A stretch of DNA of 64,000 bases from assembly GCA_963513935.1 (NCBI GenBank), contig OY740765.1, positions 115,697,362 to 115,761,361 of the forward strand, in the 5' to 3' direction. Shown here piece by piece: positions 15,601 through 26,347 of the stretch. Made by a program: the position numbers and the translations under genes. Under the pieces are notes generated by a model. That model worked only from the letters and a program-made list of their open reading frames with translations, searched no databases and was not told where the DNA came from. The stretch comes from Aphrophora alni (taxonomy: Eukaryota > Arthropoda > Insecta > Hemiptera > Aphrophoridae). Position 1 is the stretch's first letter; every line of letters begins with the position of its first letter.

Positions 15601-16477
15601 AATTTTAAAACACCGTAAATCGGTTGTTTTTAAAGATAAATTAAAAAATCCTTTTAAGTATCTTAAAAGTATCCTAAAAATAATAATAGTGTTAAAATAG
15701 TTGAGAAAAATCATGATTTGTTAGTTTTTGGAACAATCTGTATATCCTATTAAACTGTTGTACCACTCTATAGATAGCTCAGGTTAAGAGCTTTAAAATG
15801 AAAAGTCGAACATTTTTCTATATAAAGCAGTTTTTTAAAATATTAAACCACCTGTGTCCATTATCATTTCACACATCATATATCACTGTGTTCAGAAAAA
15901 TGCATAGAATAAAGTAAAGTACTTGTTTAGAACATTTGAACATTTGCTTTCTTGGCTTTTTTTTGAAAAGTGCAACAAATCAAAATATATCAATTTTAGG
16001 ACCCTCCGAGCTATAAGCTAGATTATCTAAAATATTTTGAATTATAAAATAAAGAAAATTATAATGACTTTTTATGCTGTGGGTTGCTAAATTTATATTA
16101 AAATTGCATCCTTGAAATGAAAATTTATTATTATTATCATTTAGGTATACAGTTAGAAAGTTGACATATACTTCGTTGACATATTGACATGATCACATTA
16201 TATACACAATACAATATACAATTATAATGAGGACAATAAAATCTACCTCATTGTAGTCCAATCTACAATCAGATAAAACCTGTTTAAGGTACCGGTAGTC
16301 TGAATTAATATTTTTGTACAGTCTAATTCTCAAGATGGGGAAAAGTGGCTGACCAGTTTACAAATTGTTCATAATATGTTCATATAAATAGAAGATACAA
16401 TATTTTTCTTCTGTTTTCTATTTAACAAATATAAAATGTCAAATTTTTCATCAATATAAATATATATATATGTACAC

Positions 16478-16518
<41 letters not shown>

Positions 16519-19500
16519 CATTCAGTCTAAGAAAAAGAATTCAAAAAAAATCTATATTATCTAGTTCCTGCAAATATTCTCGAACCAGTGCAAAACCACT
16601 GGTGCAAGACACTGACATCGCTTTGCATAATAACAGTCAAATAATGTTCTAAAAGTTTATTATGAGCATAAAGTTATAATATTATATATAATTTTTATTC
16701 ACATCTTTTTCACTATAAAAGGTTGTATGGAAGAAATATCCTGTGGAGCTATCGCAATCCTCAAATTTGTTTACGGTGAAATGAGCATGACTTTTTTGGT
16801 GTGTAATGTATGAAAACACAACAGTTCATCATGTATATTGTACTCTTATCTTTATGACTTTGTTTGGTATGGGAGAAAGTAATTCATAAATAAATCATTC
16901 ATAGGATCCAGCAGCATACTATTTTTTACCCAGTGTTCATATAAAACAATGACGTACACAAACAATGATGTTATCACTACTTATAATAAGCCTACAGCTG
17001 ATTTCACAGCATCTAAATAATACACATAACATATGAGCTGAAATATTATGTACTGTGCTTTCAATCTGTTGAAGAGTTAATGCCAATAATAATTCAAAAC
17101 AAGTTTAAATAGACATCAATCATTTAGTGACCGATGGCACTACAATCGGTCATAAAATGACTGATCAGCAGTTCAGTTTTATCGTTAAATATTTCAAACT
17201 TTGTCTAGGAAATAAAATAAATTGAAATTAAATTGTTCATAGGATACATTGTTTGCACCACCAGTGGAGGAAGTATCATTGCAAGAACATTGTCACTACA
17301 AATATCTATTTAACTTTCGAGGAGTCGCAGCCAGTTTTAGATTGAAGCATCTTTTTCTTTGTGGCTCTTTAGTTTTCCATGTTGGAGATGAGTGGGAAGA
17401 ATTTTTTTATTCGTCTCTTAAACCTTGGGTACATTATATTCCAGTCCAAAGCAGTGCAACCAAAGAAGAATTGAGGTAAATTTTGTTAGTTTTTAAATAG
17501 GTATTCTCAATATCATAGGAATCATGTTATTTAAATATTAATCCTAGGGTGGAAAAAATATACTATACTTTTTAGTTGTGTGTGATATATAAGTATTTTA
17601 TCATCCCAATTTTTGGGGGTTGTGGTACATCTAAAATTTATAAACAAAACTTCATAGTTTTGTTTTCCAAACTGCTCTAAAATATGTCTGTATAAAACTT
17701 TAGGCGTACGGTTGTCCAGATGTATATTACAAATCTGCAGTATTGGTTGTAATTGTTAGTACGGTGTAAAAACATTGCACAAACTTTCTTATTCACTCAT
17801 CTCTACAACCACATAAAAAACATCCAAAACTACTAGTACCAAAAGTGAGCTTTTCTAGTTCACAATCGAGTTTTACATGTGAAGTGAATCAATGAATAAT
17901 TCAAGCAATCTCTGAAAAAGCACTTTTGGCACGAATTATGAACAATACTTTTCATTATACTGCAAAAACACATATAAAAACAAATAAAAAAATGCATTTT
18001 TCGCACTAACAAAGCTTGATTTATTTAACTAAATTTATAAAACAAAACTGGATTTATACAGTATCAATACGTTGCTATTTCGTAAACAAACTTTAAAAAA
18101 ATTAAACATCAATATTAATAGTACAATTGTTGTTACATATTTTGATTCTTTTGTTAGGATGTGTATTTTAGAGTAGGCCTATTGAAATGTTTTTTTTTTA
18201 AAGATTTCCTACTCTTACAAACTTTAAAATAATTCTTGGGTTTTTAATGGTAATAGCCCAGATACCTTTTTTTTATTCTATGACTTGACTTCTGTAGTAC
18301 GAGACCTGTGCACTTTTCAGCACTGGCAAACATTGGACTTTCAAGGACTAGAAAGGTTACAACAAGAGAGCAGCAGCATAGATGATAATTGTTAAGTGCA
18401 GTACGTTGTACAGAACACTGTAATATTATTATCTCAATTACCTTATATATAAGGTATTTGGATTATTATATAGTGTTTCTTTTTAGTTGTGTTTGATTAC
18501 TTAGTACAAGTTAGTTGTATTTGTATTTAGTTTTGTTGAAATTTGAAGTTATATATGATGTCAGCGGGACATAAATGTGTTTATTTAAATCCTGGTAAAA
18601 CTGCAGGGACAGATCCTGAATTGAAAATGTATTATTTCCCATTAGACGTGAATAGAAGAAAAGAATGGATTGTAAGCTCAGGTATATAAGCTTAATTGTT
18701 ATACTCTCTTAAAATATGTTAAATACATATTAATATTTAATAGGTTCTAAATAAATAAATACTTTTCGGGTTTATAAATGTTTACAAATAATTCAGTTTT
18801 ACTCAATATTTATTCAAATCATCATTTAAAAACTTTTTTTCTACTGTCAGATGTATCAAAAACTAAAATTAACATACAGTTATGTTAACTCCGATATTTC
18901 CCAGATAGTTCATTAAATATATATGTAATACGGTGTTTTATAAAATAGTATTCAACAATTAATTTCACTTTTCTGTTTGAATACCAACCATCTTTATAGT
19001 TCAATCCTTATTAAATGGAGTATTGTGAATCAAATTAACATAAATAAATTTGCCTCACACTTCATGTAAAACTGTGTCTTTAATGTCATTATTTTGAAAA
19101 TTATTGCAACACCAATTATTTCAAAACATAGTTTAGTGATTAAATCAATATTTTTCAGTTTATATCTAAATATTCCACATTACCAAAATTATTGATTTAT
19201 TTACAAGATAAATATTATTTACTTTTCTATTTTTTTTTTATAGGGTATATACTTTACTAAATTTATTTACTAATAGGGTATATTAGATTTATAAAAAAAT
19301 CAGACAGAAATTAAACCTCAGCTCCACATTTTTTATGTAGATGGTTTTATTTAAAAAGAATAAACTAGATCTATTTTATACTATACTTAAATTAATGTGA
19401 TGGATATGTCAGAATTTATCACAATTTCTAATAGAAAGGTTTTGTGAGCTTAGATTATGTACTTTATTTATTATACTGTCCCTTTTTTGGACATTTATTG

Positions 19501-22500
19501 CTCTGACAAATGTGCAAAATGTAAAATATTTAACAACCAGTAAACCTTAGTTTCCCATAAGAGAGTGCCTAGTTATTTCCCTTGGTTTCAAAGGAAAATG
19601 TCAGGACAAAGTAAAAGAAGGACCACTCCCAAAATAACACTTTAAAAAGAATCATGATCGACTAACAGACTGCATTAGTTCGATTTAACCCTGTTAAATT
19701 TATATTATTTAATCCTTTAGGAATAATCACTTTATTTTCATATGTAAACAACATACAAAAATATACTTTTTATGTTTGATTATTTTGAAAAATGTATATT
19801 GGGTTTCTGAATACGGATATAATATCAACATTTAAGAAAGTTAGAACAATTGGTCACAAATGTGTGGGACCTAAATTTGTCAATATCAAAACACAACACA
19901 ACTATCTGCTTGTGAGCGTTTTGGGACGCTGATTACGAATATACAATTAAAATATAATTATTCAGAATGGCTGATCCAATTGATGATGGGCAAAGTACTT
20001 GGATTTTTTCAAATTCTACTAATTTACTATTTACTAGGCTATTAGATTTGTAGTTTTCATAAGCTCTAAGTCTTATTGGAATTACAACTTTTTAATAATT
20101 ACCTTGGCAACGCTGTCGTAAAATCCTTGTCTCTTTTTAGTTTTTATAACAACATATTTCGACTACTTGTCAGTCATTGTCGAATGTTTCAGAACAATGT
20201 CAATAAATTAAAAAGTAAACACTTAACACAACACAGGCATGTTAAAATTGGCGTGTTATATACAGTTGATACACATGGTTGGCAACCTTTCGCAGAGTTG
20301 TTACTGAACTTGCATGTGTATTACCTTAAAATATATATTAATTTTTAACGTGTCTGATTTGTGCTGTGTTTAGTATTTACGGTTTTATTCATTTCAGTCT
20401 AAAACATTTAACAATGGCTGACTAATATAAAAAAGTTCATATTTTTTCTGTTTAACTTTTGGCAGGAAATGTGGCTATAATAGAACTATCACCATACTGA
20501 TTGAGCAATAGGTATAACACATTGTTTTAAGTGACATTTCGAAATGATGTTATCAAATTTATTATAAAAATACATCTCAATATTGTTAAATATCAATGAA
20601 AACAGTATTAGTTAAGAAGATAGCCAGCCCCAAAACCTAGCGGTAGACTCAGTAAATATGCTTTATACAAGATGGCCTATTGTCATCAAATTCATGACAT
20701 GAGAACAGAAAGTTGCTAAATTAAACTATTTCGTGGCATTATTCCCTAGCCAGACCCACATCAAAACTAAGAACAACTAATGCCTGCATTTATTAACACC
20801 AATTATAATTCATGAAACTATCATTTGAAATGAATACCTTCATTTTTTTAAATCATTCAGAAACGTACCTCATTTCATTTTTAATGGCCAAACGACTCAA
20901 TATTTAATAACACGAAATAACCAGGATATGAAAATTCATTTATACCATTAGATCGTGCATGAAACCGTCCATCAAAAATCCTTTTGGTGAAATACAGAAA
21001 AATGTCTCAGTATTTAGTTATGCAAAGAAAACTACCGTACTTTAATGTTAAAAAATTAGAAGCGAGCCATCCTATTCAGTGACGTAGGCTGCAGCGATCC
21101 ACCTATTGACAAATAGTGCTCCGATTGGTCAACATACCTTCTTCAGCCAGCTGTTTTAATAATGCAATTACTTGCATAGCGCACTTAAACTCTTATGTAA
21201 ATCATTTAATTAATCATATATTTGAAAAGAGAAGTTATTTGCTCCTTTTATGATATAATATCAAATCTGTTTTACCATTTTAAGTAATGTGTTACCCCAA
21301 ATTATATCATTAATCCATTTAAAATCATTTCATAATCACGAATGTCCATTTTACTCACACATACACCTGTCTAAATGAATGAGATATATAGAAGGCGCCA
21401 AGTTCACAACTTCCTTGATGCTATGCAAAACGAATTGTTGAAGCCACATTCATTGTTAGAGAGGGCCTAGACCAGCATAGCTGTGTCTGACGACCTAGGA
21501 GCATTGAAAACCAAAATTACCAGAAAAACAGCCAATTCAACCCGAAATCAGTTTTAATGAAAATACTGCTGTGTGATTTCAGAAATTAGTGTTTTATAAC
21601 TGCAAACCAACTTCTACTATATATTCAAAGCAAACAAAATTTTGCTACATGGGTCAGGCTAAACCAATTTATCTTATCTAAAATTATTTCCCATTTTGAA
21701 CTAAGTTTCTAAATTCCCAAAAAGAACTTACTATTTGTATGTACTGGAAGATTTATTTTATGATTTATGCTTGATTAGTTAATAAAAAAGAACTATATAA
21801 CCTATCTCAGATTAGTAGCCACCAATCAGTTCTTTTTTCATTCACATTTTTTCCATTTTAAATCATTTCTTTTATCCAAATACTTTCTCATCATAATTAA
21901 AATATTTGAATTTGATTTAAGCTTAATTTTATATACTGTACTTATGTATGTTTCCTACCACCACTTGGGAAAAGTCGGCACTCCACCTCCTTCCTGATTT
22001 ACCCGATTTAAGAATGTTGTTTATAAACTGTTAATTGTATAACTTTCATAAACTTGTATATATTATAATATTCTTGGGAAAATTCTGAGCTCAGCCGTGG
22101 ATTATAACTTAACATAAAAGTATGTAATTTGTAATTAGTAGAATTACAACCATACAAACAACCTTAGTAGCTGGGGATCATATATGTTCTAAACTTTGAA
22201 TTTTTACTTCTGTTTAACCAGATTACAATGCAGAACTATCAAAGATAGAGTTTATTTAATTTCTTTTAATACGATTATTAGTATAAATCCATCTTATGAA
22301 CTAATAAAGATATTAAGCCAAGACTATATGAACAATTTTATCAAACAACTGTTTATGATTTCCGTTTTCCTTAGTTTATGTTTGTATATACATTCATTCA
22401 GTAATTTCATAGTTTTGTTATTAAAATCTATTTTGTTTGATTAACTCTTTTCTTGGAAATAAAATTGAATTTTGTATGGAGTATATATAAATCTAGAACT

Positions 22501-25500
22501 GTTTATTTAACCACCATTTCTATTATGTTATAAATAATCATACTTCTAAACCATAAACCACCAGATAATTTGTGTAGATAAATCGCTGAATATACAGTGT
22601 GTCCCATGAAGGTATTTACATTTTTAAACAATCACCAAGTAATTAATGCATCAACCAAATTGTAAGATTTTTTTTTCATACATATTGGAAACATATTCAA
22701 AAGTGTACCAAAAAGTTTTTACGCTGATATCTGCAATAGAAATAAAATGTCCGCTGTTGACAACGATTTATGGTTTAAACGATAGCAAGCAATAAAATAA
22801 CTTTTTATTCTTTTATATATTTTAATAACTTTTTAATTTAATTACCACAATATAACAAATAATAAAATTTCTTTTTATGATAAAACATGTTTCGTAACAA
22901 AAGACAAAATCATGTCTACTGCTACGAACTGGTAGCATCGATGAATAAAAGATTCAAAGGCATTCCTAAAGAATTCCCTAGAGATGTTAAGCATTTCTTC
23001 TTCGATGGCCTTTTTAAAATCCTTATCGGTTTCTATATCGTAGGAGTACACTTTTATTTTAGGTACCCTCACAGAAAAAAGTCTCAAACTGTTACTGTTC
23101 CACAATCCAATGACCAGTTAACTGAGTGTTTAGTAGATTTTTCACTTCTCGAGCTTAGTGTGGAGTGGCTCCATCCTGCAGAAATATGCAAGTCTGCATT
23201 TCTTCGATGGTTAAATGTGGAATAACGTGAGTGCTCAACACTTCATGATACCTAGGCCCAGTCATTGACCTCTCAGAAATGTTGTAGGAAAGAACTCCAT
23301 TAGCTGACAATGCTGCCCAAAATGTAATGCCCTTTGACCTAAGTTCCTTTTCTTCTGCAATATGAGGATTTATAGTATTGTAGTAGTTAACATAGTGTCT
23401 TCTTACTAAATCATTACAATAAAATGTAGACTTGTCTGAAAACACCAAACAAAGATGCCACTCATTGTTAGTCTCATAATTTTCAATCACTTTGGAACAA
23501 AACTCCACTCTTCCGTCTTGGTCGTCTTCAAGAATCCTGTGTACTCTGTAAGGTTTGTAAAACTTCACACCAACTTTCTTGATTATTCATTGGTCTGAAA
23601 TAAAAGAAACAGCTGTTTGTTTTAAAATAACCAGCTGTTTAAACATTTGGAGCTTTTATGTTATCTTGTTCTCCCACGGCATGCGCTGTCGTTTAACCTG
23701 CATTGCTATCAACAGCCATCATTTTATTTCTATTGCAGATATCAGTGTAAAAATTTGTTGGTACACTTTTGGATATGTTTCCAATATGTATGACAGAAAT
23801 CTTACAATTTGGTAAATGGAATTGTACTGGGTGGTTGTTTCAAAAATTAAATACCTACGTGGGACACACTGTATATAAATATCTTTTAACATTGTGGTGT
23901 TGCTGTATATGACGCTTCGAACTTGGGGCTATTAATCATTGGGATATATTCTTAGCTAATATCTGTTTGTGAGTTATTGTATAAGGCTTTTTTATTCCTG
24001 GGTATTTTTCTATATCTCCAATCATTTCGGAGCTACAGGTACTTAAATGTTAAAAACATTCGTAAATTCAATCTATTTCCAGAGACGAATTTTCTTATTT
24101 TTTACATTCAAATTCAAGTGAAATTTTAACTATTGCTAGGGGAAAAGGTGTAATAACGCTACTGTTATTTTTATTAGTTCTGTTGGCTTAGGAATAACAG
24201 AGTTATTGATAGAAAATTAAAATCATAATTTTCTGGTACATCCACTGGCTTATACAAGCTCATTATTATTACTAAACATATTACACCTTGTGATATATTT
24301 AAGGACAAATTGCATTATTACCCACTATTAATACATTTGTTTCGGCTATATATTATTTACAAAGTCTAATACATTAAGGAATATAATTAAAAACTAGCGT
24401 AAGTCAATAGGTGTTTTAGACAATTACTTTAAATTATGACTTTTATTTTCTATCGAAAACTCTGTTATTCCTCAGCCAACAGAACTAATAAAAATAACAG
24501 TAGTGCCATTTCCCTAGCTCTAGTTAAAATTTCATCTGAATTTGACTTTAAAAAATAAGAAAAAATCTTCTATGGAAAATGCTGGGATATGTGCATTTTT
24601 GAACAGATGTGCCTGTAGCTCCCAAACAATTGGAGACTACAAAAATTCCCAAGAAATAAAGGCATAAAATAAAGTATTTTATACAAAATCGCCGTAAAAA
24701 AATAGAGGTTCCTATAAGAAAATTTATAGCTGGCCGCCATATTGAAAAAATGACAAGTAATATGAAAATTTTTGTAATACCTCCAGTTTTAACTTAAAAA
24801 ACCTGGGGTTGCCTTTTAAAGTTTTTTGGGTCATTAATATTCATATTTTACGAAAATTTGAACAAAATTGGTAGAGCCAATTTTGAGAAAATCATAATTT
24901 GTGGTTTTTTCTTAAATGGGTACTCTAAATTTTGAGTTAAAAAATTTAAAAAAAAAGAAATTTTGAGATATAATAAAAATATGCCCACATACAAACATTA
25001 AAAACTGGTAACAGATTTTTGTCGACTTAATTAGTTGACCGACTAGTAAAAAAATGCTGCTGATGATTGAATTTGATATTGACTATATGTTTTATTTCAT
25101 TCTTTGTCATATCTATCCGCCATATCTTTCTATTTATTTAGTCGTTATTGGTAATGGACTAAATATCTCTTCTTGACTTCATACTTTATTTCACTCTTTT
25201 AGTGCGAGTTTACATAAGTTATTTCAAGGTATTTTTTTTTTGTTTATAACTTTTGATTATTTATTGGCGAATTGTTTATTCTTTGTAATGGCATAGTGTT
25301 GCGCAAAAACAAGTTTTTTTTTAATGCTAAATATGTGTGCAAAAAATAGTCAAAAAACCATCGAGAAGAAATAAAAACTTGAATTTTTCAAATTACAATT
25401 ATTTAAAAATAAATTTTTATTAAACTTTTTTAATTGTTTTAAAAGGTTTACTAATACAAGAAAACAAAATTAATTTTTTTTAAATATGCACATTTTGATC

Positions 25501-26190
25501 AATTTTGCCTTAATTTAAAAATCTTTTCAATGATTGAGAAGAGTGGTTAAAAAAAATATTTATTTTAAAAGATAATCATGAAAATAAACTAATTTTATCC
25601 TATTCTTTCCGACCTATTCTTTGATATTATTGAAGTATTCAAGGGCTAGTGATCTTTATTTTATGATCATATCTTCCTTTATTTTTATAAGGTGATAATG
25701 ACTAAAAGGATTTTTTGCCTTGTAACAACAAGGGGGGAAAATGAAATGAGTTTTTGTGGGAATCCACGTTTATGGCGTTAGGACCAATCTTCCACTTGGT
25801 TTGTATCAACATCAAAGGTGTGCAAAGTGTTAAAATTCTTTACTTTATCTCTATCTTGAATATTTATAGTTTATGAATTTTCTAAAGTATGTTTGAAATA
25901 CAGCTAAAATAGGGCTATCATTTTGGGGCTCAGGTTGTATCACATACTTGGTTAATATGAATATTGTTTGTTTCTTCAATAGAGATTTGCTACAGTTTGT
26001 GAAGAAACACGATGATTTATCACGAGAAATAGCAGAGCGAGGAAGACAGTTCATATGGGATCATCTGCGTATGAAGGATATTATGTGTTACTGGAAAGCT
26101 CTTTTGAGACAGTATTCTAAACTTCTGCTGTTTAAACCTTCATTAGACACAATTGCTAACTTGATTGAAATAACCGATGACCAAAGATGA
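223..26190 (+). CDS. POGLUT1: Protein O-glucosyltransferase 1 (Rumi), 5' incomplete, five coding exons
   Basis: Enzyme of the CAP10/KDELC glycosyltransferase family that transfers glucose from UDP-glucose to serine in EGF repeats, for example of Notch, in the endoplasmic reticulum. Coding exons are 223-379, 5166-5367, 9351-9629, 17243-17475 and 25983-26190. All introns are GT-AG and all phases join (phase 2 after exon 1, 0, 0, 2), giving about 359 residues of an expected 390-410. Landmarks in order: [30 protein letters not shown] (the Asp matches the proposed catalytic base of the family), [60 protein letters not shown] and EIAERG. The C-terminus ends DDQR, not a KDEL-type ER retention signal. 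Introns total over 24 kb and are packed with transposon relics. The family assignment is firm; the start lies outside the window. Confidence 0.95.
866..2656 (-). pseudogene. Broken piggyBac-type transposase (PGBD-like) relic
   Basis: A DDD transposase of the piggyBac superfamily, readable only by changing frame several times. The acidic N-terminal part and start of the core lie at 2656-2081, the next core section around 2271-1867, and the CGVDLMDK segment with the late catalytic Asp residues at 1430-1179 followed by [12 protein letters not shown]. The C-terminal cysteine-rich zinc region ([21 protein letters not shown]) ends at a stop at 866-868. Shifts and stops show it is dead. Terminal repeats with TTAA were not found. 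It lies antisense in the first visible POGLUT1 intron. Confidence 0.88.
3138..3785 (+). mobile_element. Possible solo LTR
   Basis: Begins TGTTAGGAAT and ends ATTCTTAACA, an imperfect TG...CA inverted terminus. A TATATAAA box sits near 3287 and an AATAAA near 3556, the order expected in an LTR. No clear target-site duplication flanks it (the candidate 4-mers differ), and no second copy is in the window. Tentative. Confidence 0.35.
3628..3679. repeat. (TA)n microsatellite
   Basis: About 50 bases of nearly pure TA dinucleotide inside the candidate LTR. Confidence 0.9.
4764..4880 (-). repeat. Family S dispersed repeat, minus-strand copy
   Basis: The reverse complement carries the family S landmarks: GTGAGCCCCT-like head reversed at the right end, GGATCTATACC, CTTGGGTTAGATC and the CTCTCTTTCATCTT block. 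Same order as the copies at 31250, 43050, 44180 and 51613. Confidence 0.7.
5166..5367 (+). CDS. POGLUT1: POGLUT1 exon b (catalytic base region)
   Basis: Acceptor AG 5164-5165, donor GTAAGT 5368-5373. One base completes the previous codon, then 67 codons. It contains [12 protein letters not shown] and LNTRDWPQV, the most diagnostic part of the enzyme, and ends with VPVFSFSK in phase 0. Confidence 0.95.
5541..6374. mobile_element. hAT-type MITE nested in the mariner
   Basis: Starts CAGGTTCGGATTT and ends, on the reverse strand, CAGGGCCGGATTT, typical hAT termini. It is flanked by a perfect 8-bp duplication TTCTTATT at 5533-5540 and 6375-6382. The ends are GC-rich (GGCCTGGGCC) and the interior has no transposase ORF, so it is non-autonomous. 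Confidence 0.92.
6423..7377 (-). pseudogene. Mariner transposase relic
   Basis: From ATG at 7377 the frame gives [11 protein letters not shown] and a helix-turn-helix region, then a stop. Shifted frames give [19 protein letters not shown], an HDN-type second catalytic motif near 6710, and a degraded [17 protein letters not shown] third-Asp signature near 6640, ending YVEK-stop at 6423. Several frameshifts and stops make it inactive. Confidence 0.85.
8574..8830 (+). repeat. Dispersed intronic repeat, copy 1
   Basis: Shares CCAAACATGTGG, CCGATTTT, and AAAATTTGGGGGTAG in the same order and spacing as 9846-10110. The reverse complement of 24740-25010 resembles it. No coding potential; family unknown. 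Confidence 0.6.
9351..9629 (+). CDS. POGLUT1: POGLUT1 exon c (UDP-glucose binding region)
   Basis: Exactly 93 codons. Acceptor TTTTTTTAG ends at 9350; the donor at 9630 is GTCTAG, weaker than consensus but in phase with the next exon. It encodes [35 protein letters not shown] and [14 protein letters not shown]. Confidence 0.95.
9846..10110 (+). repeat. Dispersed intronic repeat, copy 2
   Basis: Same landmarks as 8574-8830 (CCCAAACATGTGG, AAAATTTGGGGGTAGTTGG), diverged but collinear. It follows the POGLUT1 exon at 9351-9629. Confidence 0.6.
10111..11689. other. Intronic AT-rich DNA, no gene
   Basis: Part of POGLUT1 intron 3. A degenerate short repeat of TTTTACAATTTTAG occurs about three times at 10245-10340. 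A segment near 11140-11210 (GAGGACATG, CCGAAGCAAATTTCGGCC, then a T-run) looks like the 3' tail of a retroelement. Nothing else recognised. Confidence 0.4.
11690..12240 (+). pseudogene. Second mariner-type transposase fragment
   Basis: Plus-strand frames give a degraded helix-turn-helix linker, then [33 protein letters not shown] (first catalytic Asp block) and WKSPN. This is the order found in mariner proteins related to the Mos/FLJ37770 type. Stops and shifts interrupt it, and terminal repeats were not located. Confidence 0.7.
12833..14965. mobile_element. piggyBac-like non-autonomous element with TTAA target
   Basis: TTAA lies on both sides (12829-12832 and 14966-14969). Ends are CCCTGCAAAGGTTATTCGAC at the left and, on the reverse strand, CCCTTCAATGGTCGCATG at the right, an imperfect terminal inverted repeat of the piggyBac type. 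No transposase is found in 2.1 kb. It carries an internal direct repeat. Confidence 0.72.
13974..14219 (+). repeat. 62-bp direct repeat inside the TTAA element
   Basis: Copies at 13974-14035 and 14158-14219 share AATAAATGTGTCAATGTTTG and TAGAGTGTA with few changes. Internal duplications of this sort are common near the ends of non-autonomous transposons. Confidence 0.75.
14970..16480. other. Intronic AT-rich DNA, no gene
   Basis: POGLUT1 intron 3. Two diverged segments, near 15290-15360 and 15600-15740, both end in a phrase like GAACACCTGTATAT or GAACAATCTGTATATCC. This suggests a dispersed repeat; no ORF of interest. Confidence 0.35.
16481..16516. repeat. (AC)18 microsatellite
   Basis: An uninterrupted run of AC dinucleotides, preceded by a short TA-rich stretch. 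Confidence 0.95.
17243..17475 (+). CDS. POGLUT1: POGLUT1 exon d (core CAP10 motif)
   Basis: Acceptor AG 17241-17242, donor GTAAAT at 17476. It encodes [34 protein letters not shown] and [10 protein letters not shown], near-invariant in animal POGLUT1. It ends with two bases of an Arg codon completed at 25983. Confidence 0.95.
18555..18681 (+). CDS. Lone THAP-like N-terminal exon
   Basis: ATG at 18555 (a second in-frame ATG at 18558) opens [18 protein letters not shown], followed by [20 protein letters not shown]. It stops at a plausible donor, G|GTATAT at 18682. The spacing of Cys, FP, RRKxW resembles the first half of a THAP zinc-binding domain, as in P-element transposases and THAP proteins, but the second Cys is missing. 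No continuing exon carrying the later Cys-His part was found in the following 7 kb. It sits sense-oriented in POGLUT1 intron 4. It may be a transposon or retrogene relic, or the first exon of a small gene. Confidence 0.45.
18690..22590. other. Intronic DNA, repeats but no gene
   Basis: POGLUT1 intron 4. Around 19900-20010 a phrase GGGACGCTGATTACGAATAT followed by AATGGCTGATCCAAT looks like a dispersed insect repeat. Around 21060-21180 is a mixed-composition stretch with an inverted CCAAT motif (GATTGGTCAA). I see no gene. Confidence 0.35.
22595..23871 (-). mobile_element. Tc1/mariner-type element with long terminal inverted repeats
   Basis: Flanked by TA (22593-22594 and 23872-23873). Both ends start CAGTGTGTCCCA and remain alignable for about 190 bp (shared AAATTGTAAGATTT, CATACATATTGGAAACATAT, GATATCTGCAATAGAAATAA). 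The 1277-bp body contains a decayed DDE transposase on the minus strand. Confidence 0.92.
22875..23568 (-). pseudogene. Tc1-like DDE transposase, truncated and frameshifted
   Basis: From 23568 the frame reads [25 protein letters not shown] (first Asp), [22 protein letters not shown] and FLQDGATPH (second Asp). Then a damaged stretch holds remnants of DFFLxGYLK, and a shifted frame resumes [20 protein letters not shown] to the C-terminus. The helix-turn-helix N-terminus is absent and the third acidic residue region is broken. Confidence 0.88.
23978..24685. repeat. Long imperfect inverted repeat (foldback)
   Basis: The left arm about 23978-24240 pairs with the right arm about 24435-24685. Landmarks: GGAGCTACAGG/CCTGTAGCTCC, AACTATTGCTAGGGG/CCCTAGCTCTAGTT, and TGTTATTTTTATTAGTTCTG with its complement. 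The loop is about 190 bases. No ORF and no clear target duplication. Confidence 0.85.
24720..25010 (-). repeat. Dispersed intronic repeat, copy 3
   Basis: The reverse complement contains CTCAAAATTT, ACTCAAAATTTAGAGTACCC and TTTTCTCAAAATTGGC-like phrases in the order seen at 8574-8830 and 9846-10110. More diverged than those two. Confidence 0.4.
25605..25745 (+). repeat. Family S tail
   Basis: Carries AAGGGCTAGTGATCTTTATTT, ATAAGGTGATAATGACTAAA, TTTTTTGCCTTG and ends AACAACAAGG, the 3' portion of family S. It lies just upstream of the last POGLUT1 exon. Confidence 0.65.
25983..26190 (+). CDS. POGLUT1: POGLUT1 terminal exon
   Basis: Acceptor AG 25981-25982; stop TGA at 26188-26190. It encodes [20 protein letters not shown] and [14 protein letters not shown], then a tail ending DDQR. 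Animal POGLUT1 proteins normally end in a KDEL-like tetrapeptide (KTEL in human, KDEL in fly). None is seen in frame, and the adjacent frames do not supply a terminal one. Confidence 0.93.
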
Positions 26191-26341
26191 CATAGCTAAA
26201 GTTATTAGGTTTATGTTGTAATTATTTCTTGTGTTTAGTTTTATTTGACCTGTCGCTTAGCCAGGGATGAGGTAAGTGTTTTAGAGAGACCTACATTATT
26301 TGACAATATCTAATTATATGCAAATTCATAAGCATTATAAC

Positions 26342-26347
26342 AATAAA
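26342..26347 (+). promoter_or_regulatory. Candidate POGLUT1 polyadenylation signal
   Basis: First canonical AATAAA after the stop codon, giving a 3'UTR of about 170 bases. Other A-rich variants follow near 26390-26410, so the site used is uncertain. Confidence 0.5.

Noticed and set aside
16470..16652. ORF with a Thr-His repeat
   Set aside because: Produced by reading through the (AC)n microsatellite.
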